Positions 50,431 through 59,533 are shown, counted from the stretch's first letter. The stretch is DNA of 64,000 nt from Hyphomicrobiales bacterium (GCA_900466875.1 UBNQ01000020.1:62001-126000); one strand, 5' to 3'. A program made the numbers and translations. Notes: generated by a model not told the origin, from the letters alone.

Positions 50431-51801
50431 TCACTTTGCGGGACCGATCCATACGGTCTTGATGTTGACGAATTCTCGGATGCCGTAGACGCCGAGTTCT
50501 CGGCCGTAGCCCGACCGCTTGATGCCGCCGAATGGGTAGCGGGGGTCAGAAGCTGTCATGCCGTTGATGAAGACAGCTCCGGCCTCAATACGGCGGGAGA
50601 GCTGTTTTGCCTTTACGATATCACCGGTCCAAAGAGCGGCGCCGAGACCAAATTCTGTGTCGTTGGCGACAGCGATGGCCTCATCAGCGCCGTTGACCCG
50701 GATGATCGCCGCGACCGGACCGAATGTCTCCTCGCAGGCCGCAACCATCCCAGGCTTGACGTTGTCGAGCACCGTCGGCGGGTAGTAGAACCCCTCGCCT
50801 TCTACGGGCTTCCCGCCGAGCTTGAGGACCGCGCCTTGTGCGACGGAGCGCTCGACCTGGGAATGCAGTGTATCCCGGAGATTGGCTCGAGCCATCGGCC
50901 CGATCTTCGTGTCGCGCTCCATCGGATCGCCGATTTTCAGAGCGGCCGCTTTCTCCACGAACAATTCCACGAAGCGATCTGCAACTGCGTTGTCTACGAT
51001 AAAGCGTTTGGCGTTGACGCAGGACTGGCCGACGTTGACGTATCGCGCCTTGACCGCAGTTTCCGCAGCTGCCTCGAGATCAGCGTCGGCCAGAACGATA
51101 AACGGATCAGAGCCACCCAGTTCAAGGACCTGCTTCTTGAGCGCCTTACCCGCTTGCGAGGCCACGATCGCGCCGACTTCGGTGGAACCAGTCAGGGTGA
51201 TCGCGGCAATGCGATCATCTTCTATGAGGCGTGCCACCTTCGAGGCGTCGATCATCAAAGTGGCCGTGAGGCCGCTGGGTGCTCCGGCCTTTTCCATCAC
51301 TTCCTGGACCGCCAGCGCGCACTCGGGCACATTGTTCGCGTGCTTGAGAATCGCGCCGTTGCCCGCAGCGAGTGCCGGAGCTGCAAACCGGAAATACTGC
51401 CAGAACGGGTAATTCCATGGCATGATTGCAAGCACCACACCAAGCGGATCGAAAGCGACCACACTTTCAGTGGCATTAGAAGGGACGTCCTCATCAGCGA
51501 GATACCGCACCGCATGTTCCGCGTAGAAGTCGCAATTGTAGGCGCACTTCTCGACTTCGCCTTCGGCCTCGACCAAGGGCTTGCCCATTTCGCGGACAAT
51601 CATCTCCGCATATCTGTCTTTACCGTCGCGAAGAACAGCTGCCACCCTGGTGAGTAGCTCAGCCCTTTCGCCAACTGGCTTGCGTGCCCACTCCTTCTGG
51701 GCCGCCGCGGCAGCGTTGAGAGCCGCGTCTACGAATGCGTCGTCATGAAGCGGATAGGTGCCGACGTCCTGACCCGTGGCGGGATTGATGGCAGTGATCA
51801 T
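50431..51801 (-). CDS. NAD(P)-dependent aldehyde dehydrogenase, copy 2
   Basis: About 456 residues from the ATG at 51801, preceded by AGAGGCCAAAT, overlapping the isomerase-like stop as ATGA. It shares the motifs of copy 1: MPWNYPFWQYFRFAAPALAA, LTGSTEVG, LELGGSDP, and catalytic Cys in NVGQSCVNAKR. It is succinate-semialdehyde-dehydrogenase-like in type. The actual aldehyde is probably the product of the adjacent isomerase-like enzyme. The frame extends to 52062, but that region overlaps the isomerase gene and is not coding here. Confidence 0.9.
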   Translation of the reverse strand: MITAINPATGQDVGTYPLHDDAFVDAALNAAAAAQKEWARKPVGERAELLTRVAAVLRDGKDRYAEMIVREMGKPLVEAEGEVEKCAYNCDFYAEHAVRYLADEDVPSNATESVVAFDPLGVVLAIMPWNYPFWQYFRFAAPALAAGNGAILKHANNVPECALAVQEVMEKAGAPSGLTATLMIDASKVARLIEDDRIAAITLTGSTEVGAIVASQAGKALKKQVLELGGSDPFIVLADADLEAAAETAVKARYVNVGQSCVNAKRFIVDNAVADRFVELFVEKAAALKIGDPMERDTKIGPMARANLRDTLHSQVERSVAQGAVLKLGGKPVEGEGFYYPPTVLDNVKPGMVAACEETFGPVAAIIRVNGADEAIAVANDTEFGLGAALWTGDIVKAKQLSRRIEAGAVFINGMTASDPRYPFGGIKRSGYGRELGVYGIREFVNIKTVWIGPAK

Positions 51802-52640
51802 ATTTGGCCTCTTGCTGTTATGTCGAACCCCGGGGCCGCGATTGAGCTCGCCGGGTGTTGCTTCCAGGCTCGGAGAAATCCAAGGCCGGAGTTCGTGTCG
51901 GTGCGGGGGATGTATTCGAACCCGATCGCGCCTTCGTATTCCTCGGTCACCAGTGCCTGCAGGAACTGTTCGAAGGGAAATTGACCTGTTCCTGGCTCGT
52001 GCCGCCCAGGGTGATCCGCTATGTGGACGTGCCCAATTCGGTACGCGTTCGCTGCGACCCAAGGGATTAGGTCGACGCCATTTGCGGCGGCGTGAAAGGT
52101 GTCGACGAGAAGTGAAACGTTCCCGGGGCCGTAGATGTCTTGAACGATGACGGCGTCGTCTAGCTTTGACATGTAGTATCCCGGAACCGCGGCATGACTG
52201 ATCGCTTCAATCAATACCTTTACCGGCAGGCCCGATGTCTGCTCGACTGCGTAATCGACATTTTTCAGGTACGTCCGTTTTGCCTCGGCGGGGTCGATCC
52301 GACCTGGTACTCCCGCCATCGGATGGATCAGAGGGCATCCGACCCGCAAGGCATACTCGAGGGATTGATGGAAGCTGTCTCGAAACTCGCCCTCCCGCCC
52401 CGGCAATGCGGCCAATCCTTTCTCACCCTTCACTGGATCACCCGTTCCGGCTGCGATCTGGGAAAAGACCATGCCGTGCAACTTGAGATCGAGGAACATC
52501 TGGTCCGCTTCGACACCAAAGGGCTGTGGATGTTCGACGGCCGTAAAGCCTGCCTCTGCGGCTGCCGCCACTCGTTCGGGGAATGGAAGCTCGGTTAACA
52601 AATAACCAATATGGGCAGAAAGGCGCTGCTTTAGCATCAT
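51798..52640 (-). CDS. Hydroxypyruvate isomerase-like TIM-barrel protein, copy 2
   Basis: About 280 residues from the ATG at 52640 (a second ATG follows directly). The same motifs as copy 1 are present: GFTAVEHPQPF, IEAISHAAVPGYYMS, LVDTFHAAANG, GHVHIADHPGRHEPGTG, GFEYIP. By eye it is roughly half identical to copy 1, far less than the cupins and aldehyde dehydrogenases, so the two copies may have different substrate preferences. It lies between TctA and the aldehyde dehydrogenase. Confidence 0.86.
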   Translation of the reverse strand: MMLKQRLSAHIGYLLTELPFPERVAAAAEAGFTAVEHPQPFGVEADQMFLDLKLHGMVFSQIAAGTGDPVKGEKGLAALPGREGEFRDSFHQSLEYALRVGCPLIHPMAGVPGRIDPAEAKRTYLKNVDYAVEQTSGLPVKVLIEAISHAAVPGYYMSKLDDAVIVQDIYGPGNVSLLVDTFHAAANGVDLIPWVAANAYRIGHVHIADHPGRHEPGTGQFPFEQFLQALVTEEYEGAIGFEYIPRTDTNSGLGFLRAWKQHPASSIAAPGFDITARGQI

Positions 52641-52766
52641 GTTGCTTCCGTGGACGGGGCTACGGGACCGGCCGGCGAAATGAGAGGCAGGGCATGTGCG
52701 ATCGGCGGAGATGAGCTCGTAGCCAACTCCCGTTCGCACCTCATCCCTCGCTTGGAGTATGCGGCC

Positions 52767-54308
52767 TTAGACATTTTCCGCTTTCGTCGAATGTGTCGCG
52801 TCGAGGGATGCCTGTGCACGCTCGTCACGCAAAGACTTCCAGCGGAAGAAGGTTGGAAGAAGGACAAGCAGTGCGGCGACCAAAAGCAGTGCGAGCGAGA
52901 TCGGGTGGGTGACGAAGATCGTCGCATCGCCCTGACTGATCGTTAGCGCGCGACGGAACTGCTGCTCGGCCAACGGTCCAAGGATAAGGCCGACGATACA
53001 AGGAGCTACGGGAACGTTGAACACTCGCATGCCGAAGCCGATGATGCCGATGATCCAGAGGATCGCTACGTCTACGATATTGTTGTTCAGCGTGTAGGCA
53101 CCCATGGTCGCGAACAACAGGATACCGGAGAAGAGCCATGGGCGCGGGATTGCAAGGAGTTTAACCCAGACGCCTGCAAGCGGAAGGTTCAGCATCAGCA
53201 GCATGACATTGCCGATGTAGAGGCTTGCGATCAGGCCCCAGACAAGTTCTGGGTTGTTATCGAACAGCAACGGTCCCGGCTGCAGTCCGTATTGCTGGAA
53301 AGCGGCCAGCATGATGGCAGCTGTCGCAGACGTTGGGAGACCGAGCGCCAGGAGCGGAGCGAGCACGCCCGCTGCACTCGCGTTGTTGGCGGCTTCGGGG
53401 CCGGCAACTGCCTCAATAGCGCCATGACCAAACTCCTCCGGATTCTTCGAGAGACGCTTCTCCGTCAGATACGACAGAAATGTCGGGATCTCACTGCCGC
53501 CAGCGGGAAGCGCACCGATCGGAAAGCCGAGCAGAGTGCCGCGAAGCCACGGCTTCCACGAACGGCTCCAGTCCTCCTTGGACATCCATTTCGAACCTTT
53601 GAGATCGTAAAGCTCTTCAGTCTCGAAGCGGTGTCGTGAAACCGTGAACAGTGTCTCGCCGACAGCAAACAAGCCAACCGCCACGATCACGACATCGATG
53701 CCGTCGAGGAGTTCTGGGATGCCCAGGGAGAAACGGGCCTGGCCTGTCTGGAGGTCGATGCCCACGAGGCCGAGGGCCAAGCCAAAAAGGAGGCTTGCGA
53801 GACCTCTAGAAAGCGAAGCACCGAGGACCGCGGTAACGGTTGTCAGTGCCAGAACCATCAGCGCAAAGTATTCGGCCGGGCCGAAGAGAAGAGCAAGCTT
53901 CACCATAAGAGGCGCAACAAACGTCAAAGCGATCGTTGCGATCGTTCCAGCGACGAACGATCCGATGGCCGCCGTTGCAAGAGCCTGAGCTCCTCGCCCC
54001 TTCCGCGCCATGGCATGCCCATCGAGAGCAGTGACGATCGAGGCCGATTCTCCCGGCGTGTTGAGCAGGATCGACGTCGTCGATCCTCCATACATCGCAC
54101 CGTAGTAGATGCCCGCAAACATGATGAAGGCTGAAGTCGGCTCCAGGCCGTAGGTCACGGGAAGGAGCAAGGCGACGGTCAGAGCCGGGCCGATACCCGG
54201 AAGGACGCCGATCGCGGTACCAAGAGTAACCCCGATCAAGGACCACATCAGGTTATAAGGGGTGATAGCAACGGCGAAGCCGTGCATCAATGCTGCAAAA
54301 GTATCCAT
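52767..54308 (-). CDS. tctA: Tripartite tricarboxylate transporter permease TctA
   Basis: A 513-residue large membrane subunit with about twelve segments. Signature regions are [32 protein letters not shown] and [40 protein letters not shown], typical of TctA. It forms the inner-membrane carrier driven by ion gradient, with TctB as small subunit and TctC as binding protein. It lies downstream of tctC and tctB in the same orientation, ahead of the isomerase-like gene. The substrate class is di/tricarboxylates. Confidence 0.93.
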   Translation of the reverse strand: MDTFAALMHGFAVAITPYNLMWSLIGVTLGTAIGVLPGIGPALTVALLLPVTYGLEPTSAFIMFAGIYYGAMYGGSTTSILLNTPGESASIVTALDGHAMARKGRGAQALATAAIGSFVAGTIATIALTFVAPLMVKLALLFGPAEYFALMVLALTTVTAVLGASLSRGLASLLFGLALGLVGIDLQTGQARFSLGIPELLDGIDVVIVAVGLFAVGETLFTVSRHRFETEELYDLKGSKWMSKEDWSRSWKPWLRGTLLGFPIGALPAGGSEIPTFLSYLTEKRLSKNPEEFGHGAIEAVAGPEAANNASAAGVLAPLLALGLPTSATAAIMLAAFQQYGLQPGPLLFDNNPELVWGLIASLYIGNVMLLMLNLPLAGVWVKLLAIPRPWLFSGILLFATMGAYTLNNNIVDVAILWIIGIIGFGMRVFNVPVAPCIVGLILGPLAEQQFRRALTISQGDATIFVTHPISLALLLVAALLVLLPTFFRWKSLRDERAQASLDATHSTKAENV

Positions 54309-54362
54309 GTCACTTCGCCCTTGCGGCTTGGTGTTTTGTGGCGTGGAGGCTCGACGCGACGG

Positions 54363-54851
54363 TCATTCCGTCGGCGCGATCACATCCTCGATGAGACTTC
54401 CCGTCGGCAGGTCGAGATCGAGCCCATAGTCGAAGACGAGGTACGTCACCGAGGTGAGCAGGAGGCCAAACACGACATTGAGAACATGGCGGCGGCTGCC
54501 GAAAGCCATCGCCGCCACGGTGAACACGACCGTTCCGCAGATAATCCAGCCGAGAGGTTCCAACAGGAAAATCTGCGACGCCAACGCTGCGGCAACGATG
54601 CCTACGGCCCGCCAGTCGAGGTCTGGGATGTCCTCCTCGGCGAACCGATGAAGGTATCCTTCCCACAGTAGCTGAAGCCCAACGATCCCCATTCCGATCG
54701 CGATAAGTGTGGGAAACATGCCAGGGCCGACGACGGCAACCGCAGCAGAAGGAGGCGTCCTCCATGTGTCGATTGCGAGAAACATGCCGATGCCAAGGGT
54801 GAATAGGCCTACGACCGTTTCTCCGACGCGGAGACGAGCGGATTTGTACAT
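54363..54851 (-). CDS. tctB: Tripartite tricarboxylate transporter small subunit TctB
   Basis: A 162-residue membrane protein with four hydrophobic segments (about 10-30, 38-55, 75-115, 120-145), the usual TctB layout. It follows tctC after 24 bp and precedes tctA by 54 bp. TctB sequences are poorly conserved, so the assignment depends on topology and gene order as well as sequence. Confidence 0.88.
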   Translation of the reverse strand: MYKSARLRVGETVVGLFTLGIGMFLAIDTWRTPPSAAVAVVGPGMFPTLIAIGMGIVGLQLLWEGYLHRFAEEDIPDLDWRAVGIVAAALASQIFLLEPLGWIICGTVVFTVAAMAFGSRRHVLNVVFGLLLTSVTYLVFDYGLDLDLPTGSLIEDVIAPTE

Positions 54852-54875
54852 GGCGAATACCTCCCTGCCTGGCCG

Positions 54876-55847
54876 TTACAGCAAGCCGACTTCCTTGAGC
54901 GCCGTCTCGACTCGCTTCTGCTCGTCAGCGAGGAAGCTGCCGAATTCCTTGGCGGGCAGATACGTGTCGATCCAGCCGCGCTTGGCCAAGGCATCCTTCC
55001 ACTGCGGGGTCTTAACGAGATCGCCAATTGCTTTCTCAAGAGCCGCCCGCTCTGCTTCCGTGGCTTTCGGGTGAGCCATAATCCCACGCCAATTCATGAC
55101 GGCCAGATCGACGCCACCTTCCTTGAGCGTCGGTACGGCGACGCCTGGAATGCGTTCCTCACCCGTGACTGCAAGTGCGCGAAGCTGTCCGGCATCGACC
55201 TGGGCTCGGAATTCCTCGTAGCCGCTGATCCCGACGGTTGCGTGGCCGCCGAGCGTGGAGGCCAGGACTTCGCCACCGCCCGCATGCACAACGTAGTTGA
55301 TCTTTTTGGGGTCGACACCGACGGTCTTGGCGATCAGACCCGCTGCGACGTGGTCGACGCCTCCGATGGAACCACCAGCCCACGATACCTTGGTCGGATC
55401 GGCCTTGAGGCGCTCGATGAGATCGGCAAGCGTCTTGATGTCGGAACCCGCAGGAACGACAATGGCATCCGCCTCGCCCATCAGGCGTGCCACGGGGACG
55501 GTCTGATCGAGAGTAACGGCAGACTTCGTGGTGAGCACACCACCTACGAGCGCGAAGCCGATGACCATGCCGCTTGGATGGCGAGGACGCGTCGTAATGA
55601 ATTGTGAAAGTCCAACAGTGCCGCCGCCGCCCGCGACGTTCTGCACTTCCACGGGACCGGTCAACTTATTGTCCTGCAGGATGATCTGGATGGTCCGCGC
55701 AAGCTGGTCATAGCCGCTGCCCGGAGAACTCGGGGCCATCAGGTGGAGCGACTTAAGCTCCTGCGCCTGCGCCGGATTCTGCATAAGCAGAGCGGCGGTC
55801 GTTGCGGTGGCGATCAGAGTCGCGAATGCTCGTCTTGAAATTTGCAT
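54876..55847 (-). CDS. tctC: Tripartite tricarboxylate transporter substrate-binding protein TctC
   Basis: About 323 residues from the ATG at 55847, preceded by AGGAGGAACTCAC; the frame runs back to 55925. The signal peptide MQISRRAFATLIATATTAAL, with an RR pair, ends near AQAQE. The mature Bug/TctC domain includes APSSPGSGYDQLARTIQ, NVAGGGGTVGL and GGVDHVAAGLIAKTVG. It binds a carboxylate in the periplasm. Bug-family ligands vary (citrate, tartrate, nicotinate and others), so the cargo is unknown. Confidence 0.92.
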   Translation of the reverse strand: MQISRRAFATLIATATTAALLMQNPAQAQELKSLHLMAPSSPGSGYDQLARTIQIILQDNKLTGPVEVQNVAGGGGTVGLSQFITTRPRHPSGMVIGFALVGGVLTTKSAVTLDQTVPVARLMGEADAIVVPAGSDIKTLADLIERLKADPTKVSWAGGSIGGVDHVAAGLIAKTVGVDPKKINYVVHAGGGEVLASTLGGHATVGISGYEEFRAQVDAGQLRALAVTGEERIPGVAVPTLKEGGVDLAVMNWRGIMAHPKATEAERAALEKAIGDLVKTPQWKDALAKRGWIDTYLPAKEFGSFLADEQKRVETALKEVGLL

Positions 55848-55959
55848 GTGAGTTCCTCCTCTTATGCCGTGTTTTCGATCCCTGGTGGTCGACGATCGAC
55901 CCCTCCTCCAGGACCACCGGAACACGCCCGGTAATTGGATACAGGGCTCCTCGCCTACT

Positions 55960-57051
55960 TCAGGCAGCGCTGTAGGTGGGTCCCGTGCGCTTGATCGTTT
56001 CGGTCACCCTGCGGGTGAAGGCATCGGTATCGAGTTGGCCGCCAAGATCGCGTGTTCTCGATGTCGGATCACCGATCACGGATTCAACCGCGTTCTCGAT
56101 GAGGGACGATGCCTGTGTCAGGCGCTGGTCATTGCGCCTGCGGCCCAGCCATTCCAGGAGCATGGATGCTGAAAGCATAAGGGATGTCGGGTTTGCCACA
56201 TTGCGACCTGCAATATCGGGTGCCGAGCCGTGTTGCGCCTGGGCGACGCAGATATTGTCACCCGTGTTTACCGATCCGCCGAGACCAAGACTGCCGCAGA
56301 GTTCCGACGCTTCGTCGGACAGAATGTCACCAAACATGTTCGTGGTTACGATGACATCGAATCGGTCCGGAGAGCGGATGAGATGCGCAGCGGCGGCATC
56401 GACGATCAGTTCCTCAAGCTCGATATCCGGGAACTCCTCCGCGATTTTGCGCACTTCACGAAGGAAAAGTCCGTCAGATAGCTTAACGACATTCGCCTTA
56501 TGGACGGCCGTGACTTTCTTCCTCCGTCCCCGCGCGATCTCGAACGCCGCGCGAGCGACTCTGGAGGAAGCCTTCGCTGTGATTTTGCGGATCGAAAAGG
56601 CCATGTCCGGGTCTGGCATGAACTCTCCTGCCCCAGCGAACATGTTGCGGTCGGAGTAAAACCCTTCCGTGTTTTCCCGAACGATAACGAGGTCCATCGG
56701 TTTCCTGAGGATGGATAGGCCTTCGCGGGAGCGGCACGGACGGATGTTGGCAAATAGTTCGAACTTGGTCCGAAGCTCACCCGACGGATTGATCCCGCCC
56801 TTATCCCTGCTCGGATATTCGTAATGGGAGACCGGACCAAGAATGACGCCGTCAGCTTGCGGAACCATATCCATAACATCGGCGGTCAGCGTGGTGCCGA
56901 GCTCGGCCAATGACTTAAGACCGATATCCCGGTGCTCGTACTCGAAGCCAATGCTGAGTACCTCATCGACTGCACCGATGACTTCGAGGGTTGCCTTGGT
57001 AATCTCCGGACCAATCCCATCACCTGGCAGTACAAGAAGTTTTATAGACAT
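55960..57051 (-). CDS. Isocitrate/isopropylmalate family dehydrogenase
   Basis: About 363 residues from the ATG at 57051, preceded by GAGGAACGC; the longer frame to 57330 crosses the promoter region. It is an NAD-type beta-decarboxylating dehydrogenase: PGDGIGPE (9-16), substrate loop NPSGELRTKFELFANIRP (88-105), RENTEGFYSDRNMF (125-138), Lys185, NMFGDILSDE (238-247) and the NAD+ motif HGSAPDIAG (274-282). The substrate loop fits neither standard isocitrate nor isopropylmalate enzymes; tartrate, malate or a homologue is possible. It is the first gene of operon copy 2, facing the GntR genes. Confidence 0.88.
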   Translation of the reverse strand: MSIKLLVLPGDGIGPEITKATLEVIGAVDEVLSIGFEYEHRDIGLKSLAELGTTLTADVMDMVPQADGVILGPVSHYEYPSRDKGGINPSGELRTKFELFANIRPCRSREGLSILRKPMDLVIVRENTEGFYSDRNMFAGAGEFMPDPDMAFSIRKITAKASSRVARAAFEIARGRRKKVTAVHKANVVKLSDGLFLREVRKIAEEFPDIELEELIVDAAAAHLIRSPDRFDVIVTTNMFGDILSDEASELCGSLGLGGSVNTGDNICVAQAQHGSAPDIAGRNVANPTSLMLSASMLLEWLGRRRNDQRLTQASSLIENAVESVIGDPTSRTRDLGGQLDTDAFTRRVTETIKRTGPTYSAA

Positions 57052-57141
57052 GCGTTCCTCACCAAAAGTGGGAGAGCCCATAAGGCGGTCAGCCTCCACC
57101 GACCTGATCCTACGAATGAACGTCGGATCGTCTGTCTCCTC

Positions 57142-57200
57142 AAAGACCAATGTGGTCTTTCTCTCCTCAAAAAAACCAAGTATATTAGCACGTGGTCTTT
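57142..57200. promoter_or_regulatory. Operator candidates between IDH-like gene and GntR gene
   Basis: A perfect palindrome AAAGACCA-ATG-TGGTCTTT lies at 57142-57160. A second pair of half-sites, AAAAACCA (57171-57178) and TGGTCTTT (57193-57200), follows. Both lie in the 228-bp divergent region, 90-150 bp upstream of the IDH-like start and 80-140 bp upstream of the GntR GTG. ACCA/TGGT half-sites are in keeping with GntR-family dimers. Confidence 0.6.
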
Positions 57201-57279
57201 TGCAAGCCATAAATACCAAAAGCCAAGTTTGCACTGAATCGGTTATGTGTGAGATGTGACGAAACTTCGGAGCTAGACC

Positions 57280-58170
57280 GTGCAACCTACGCCGTTGATC
57301 AATGCCTTGGCGGACCAGATCGTCTCCCATATCCAGACTGATAGTTTGGAGGTCGGTGACCGGCTAATTGAGCGCAAACTGGCGGAGCAGTTCCGTGTCT
57401 CTCGGTCTCCGATCCGAAACGCAATGAAGTTGCTGCAAGACATAGGGGTACTGAGACAAAGCGATGCCGGCGGCTATGAGATTGCAGATGTCCGCGCGGC
57501 AGAGAGGCTTTCTCTTGAAAACGTGAGCTCTGAAGAAGATGAGAAAATCTATCTGACAATCGCTGACGATCGGCTACATGAGAGACTACCCGAACGTATT
57601 ACGGCGAGCGAACTGCAGCGCCGCTACGACCTCACGAAGGGGCAACTATCCAAAATCTTATCTCGGATGACGAACGAAGGATGGATAGAACGCTTGCCCG
57701 GCAATGGCTGGGAATTTCTTCCGGTGCTGACGTCACTGCAAGCATATGAAGATAGCTATCGTTTTAGGTTGCTCATTGAGCCTGCCGCTCTCCTCGAACC
57801 AAACTTCAAACTCAACAGGCCAGTCCTCGAACGCTGTCGCCGCGAGCAAGAATGGCTGGTTAATGGAGGGATCTGGGATGTGCAGGACGCCAAGCTGTTT
57901 GAGCTCAACAGCGGCATGCATGAGGCGATAATAGAATGTTGCAATAACAGCTTCTTTATCGATGCCCTGAAACGCCTTGATCGGGTCCGCCGACTGATCG
58001 ATTACCGTCAGATGCTGGAACGAGAAAATGCTCGCAGTCGGTGCCTTGAGCACGTCGAATTGCTTGATCTGGTGCTTGATGGCAAAAATGCAGAGGCCGC
58101 TAAATTCATGACCCGACACCTTACTGATCTAAGCCGGCTCAAAACCATCGCCCGAGAGAAGCGGGCTTAG
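57280..58170 (+). CDS. GntR/FCD family regulator with apparent second winged helix, copy A
   Basis: A 296-residue protein starting at GTG with GGAG 8 bp upstream. The first winged helix is at about 5-70 (KLAEQFRVSRSPIRNAMKLL). A second helix-turn-helix-like unit lies at about 88-150 (RITASELQRRYDLTKGQLSK, MTNEGWIERL). An FCD ligand domain spans about 155-290, with His214, His258 and His280 and Asn210 where Asp is usual. Ordinary FCD regulators are about 230-250 residues, so an extra domain is present. It is divergent from operon copy 2 and is its likely regulator. Confidence 0.85.
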   Translation: MQPTPLINALADQIVSHIQTDSLEVGDRLIERKLAEQFRVSRSPIRNAMKLLQDIGVLRQSDAGGYEIADVRAAERLSLENVSSEEDEKIYLTIADDRLHERLPERITASELQRRYDLTKGQLSKILSRMTNEGWIERLPGNGWEFLPVLTSLQAYEDSYRFRLLIEPAALLEPNFKLNRPVLERCRREQEWLVNGGIWDVQDAKLFELNSGMHEAIIECCNNSFFIDALKRLDRVRRLIDYRQMLERENARSRCLEHVELLDLVLDGKNAEAAKFMTRHLTDLSRLKTIAREKRA

Positions 58171-58314
58171 AGGTTACGAATTAGCATCATCCGAAGTTTT
58201 GAATCACGACACGCAGGAGCAAATCCCAACCATTCAAAACGGGCGAGCCCTTTCAAGAAGTTTGCTACGAGAATCCTGATCGGTGTAAGGATGGAGCGAC
58301 GAATGGGTGGATGA

Positions 58315-59211
58315 ATGGCTAACCAGCTTCACAGGGCGCTTGCTGCCAAGATAATTAGACACGCGCGGACAAGTGGGCTTAAGCCGGGGCACCACTTAAC
58401 GGAAGTGTCTCTCCAGGATGTGCTGGGGACGTCGCGGGGACCCATCCGTGCGGCGTTGGCGCATCTGACCGAAGATGGCTTCGTCGAGAAACAGCCCAAC
58501 CGAGGTTTTTTTCTAGTCAGGACTGATGATGCCGGCGACGTTCACTCAACCAACCGGGAAGCGACTTGCGACGACGAGACTCTCTACCTCGCGATCGCCG
58601 ACAGTCGCCTTGTAAGGTCGATCCCAGAGACGGTGTCCGAGCCGGAGCTCATGCGACGGTTCGACATCAGCCGCCTGAGACTTCGCAGGATTCTGACGCG
58701 AATTGCGACCGAGGGCTGGATCGAACGCCGGGAGGGGCGAGGCTGGTCATTCGTCCAGCTGATTGATTCGATTGAGGCTTACAGAGAAAGCTATGAGCTT
58801 CGACAGATGCTGGAACCTGCCGGGCTGCTGCATGACTCCTTCACTATCGATCATACGATCGTGGAGCGGCTTCGAAATCAGCAACACATGGTGCGCGACG
58901 GGGGATGGAAAACGCTCGGTCAGATTGAGCTGTTTGAAACTAACGCGCATTTCCACGAGGGCTTGGCAGCAATGTCAGGCAACCGCTTTCTTCTCGGTAC
59001 AATCGAGCGTCAAAACCAACTGAGACGACTCGTGGAGTACCGCCAGATCCTGAACCGTGACCAAGTCCGGGGTCAGAACGACGAACATCTTAAGATTCTG
59101 GATGCATTAGCACAGGGTAACCGCTTCGAGGCGGCGCAACTCCTTTCGTTTCATCTAGGTAATGCAAAGAACCGCAAAGCCAGAACATCAATTTTTTCCA
59201 GTGACAATTAA
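58315..59211 (+). CDS. GntR/FCD family regulator with apparent second winged helix, copy B
   Basis: A 298-residue paralogue of copy A with the same layout: first winged helix about 5-70 (SLQDVLGTSRGPIRAALAHL), second about 90-148 (ELMRRFDISRLRLRRILTRI), FCD about 155-295 with FETNAHFHEGL, DEHLKIL and LLSFHLG. It follows copy A by 144 bp. The GntR relic at 43768-44342 is closer to this copy than to copy A. It may control prpF downstream, operon copy 2, or, after loss of its local regulator, the CitMHS operon. Confidence 0.86.
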   Translation: MANQLHRALAAKIIRHARTSGLKPGHHLTEVSLQDVLGTSRGPIRAALAHLTEDGFVEKQPNRGFFLVRTDDAGDVHSTNREATCDDETLYLAIADSRLVRSIPETVSEPELMRRFDISRLRLRRILTRIATEGWIERREGRGWSFVQLIDSIEAYRESYELRQMLEPAGLLHDSFTIDHTIVERLRNQQHMVRDGGWKTLGQIELFETNAHFHEGLAAMSGNRFLLGTIERQNQLRRLVEYRQILNRDQVRGQNDEHLKILDALAQGNRFEAAQLLSFHLGNAKNRKARTSIFSSDN

Positions 59212-59245
59212 ACGACCTCGATCACCCATGGTGCTAAAACGACAT

Positions 59246-59260
59246 AGTACCGTCGGTACT
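59246..59260. promoter_or_regulatory. Perfect 15-bp palindrome upstream of prpF-like gene
   Basis: AGTACCGTCGGTACT has 7-bp arms and a 1-base centre. It lies 35 bp past the GntR copy B stop and 274 bp upstream of the PrpF-like start. It could be an operator for one of the two GntR proteins. Confidence 0.4.
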
Positions 59261-59327
59261 CTGTCAAACTTCTTGAGACGGACACATCGGTCCCGCGTCG
59301 CGCTCCGCGCCAAATATTTTTGAAAAA

Positions 59328-59341
59328 TACCCTACGGGGTA
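59328..59341. promoter_or_regulatory. Second small palindrome in prpF-like leader
   Basis: TACCCTACGGGGTA (5-bp arms, 4-base centre) lies within an AT-rich stretch (TAATATATTAAA follows), about 190 bp before the PrpF-like start. A promoter-proximal site is possible. The 322-bp region 59212-59533 has no gene that I can support. Confidence 0.3.
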
Positions 59342-59533
59342 ATTGTAATATATTAAACTTTGCAACAATAACTTTGGCGCTGCTGCTTATGTCAATCGTG
59401 CGCCCCGACAAGGCAATCTCGTAAATTTTCGTGTTTTTGGTCGGCCATCTGACAAATGCGACTTATTTCTAAGGTAGGTCGGGGCAACCTGAGTCCAAGC
59501 GCCAATGCTTGGCATTGTAAGGAAGGCATAGTA

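Noticed and set aside
57052-57330. Upstream extension of the IDH-like frame
   Set aside because: It runs through the operator region and the start of the GntR gene; the ATG at 57051 has a good ribosome site and starts the domain at the normal place.
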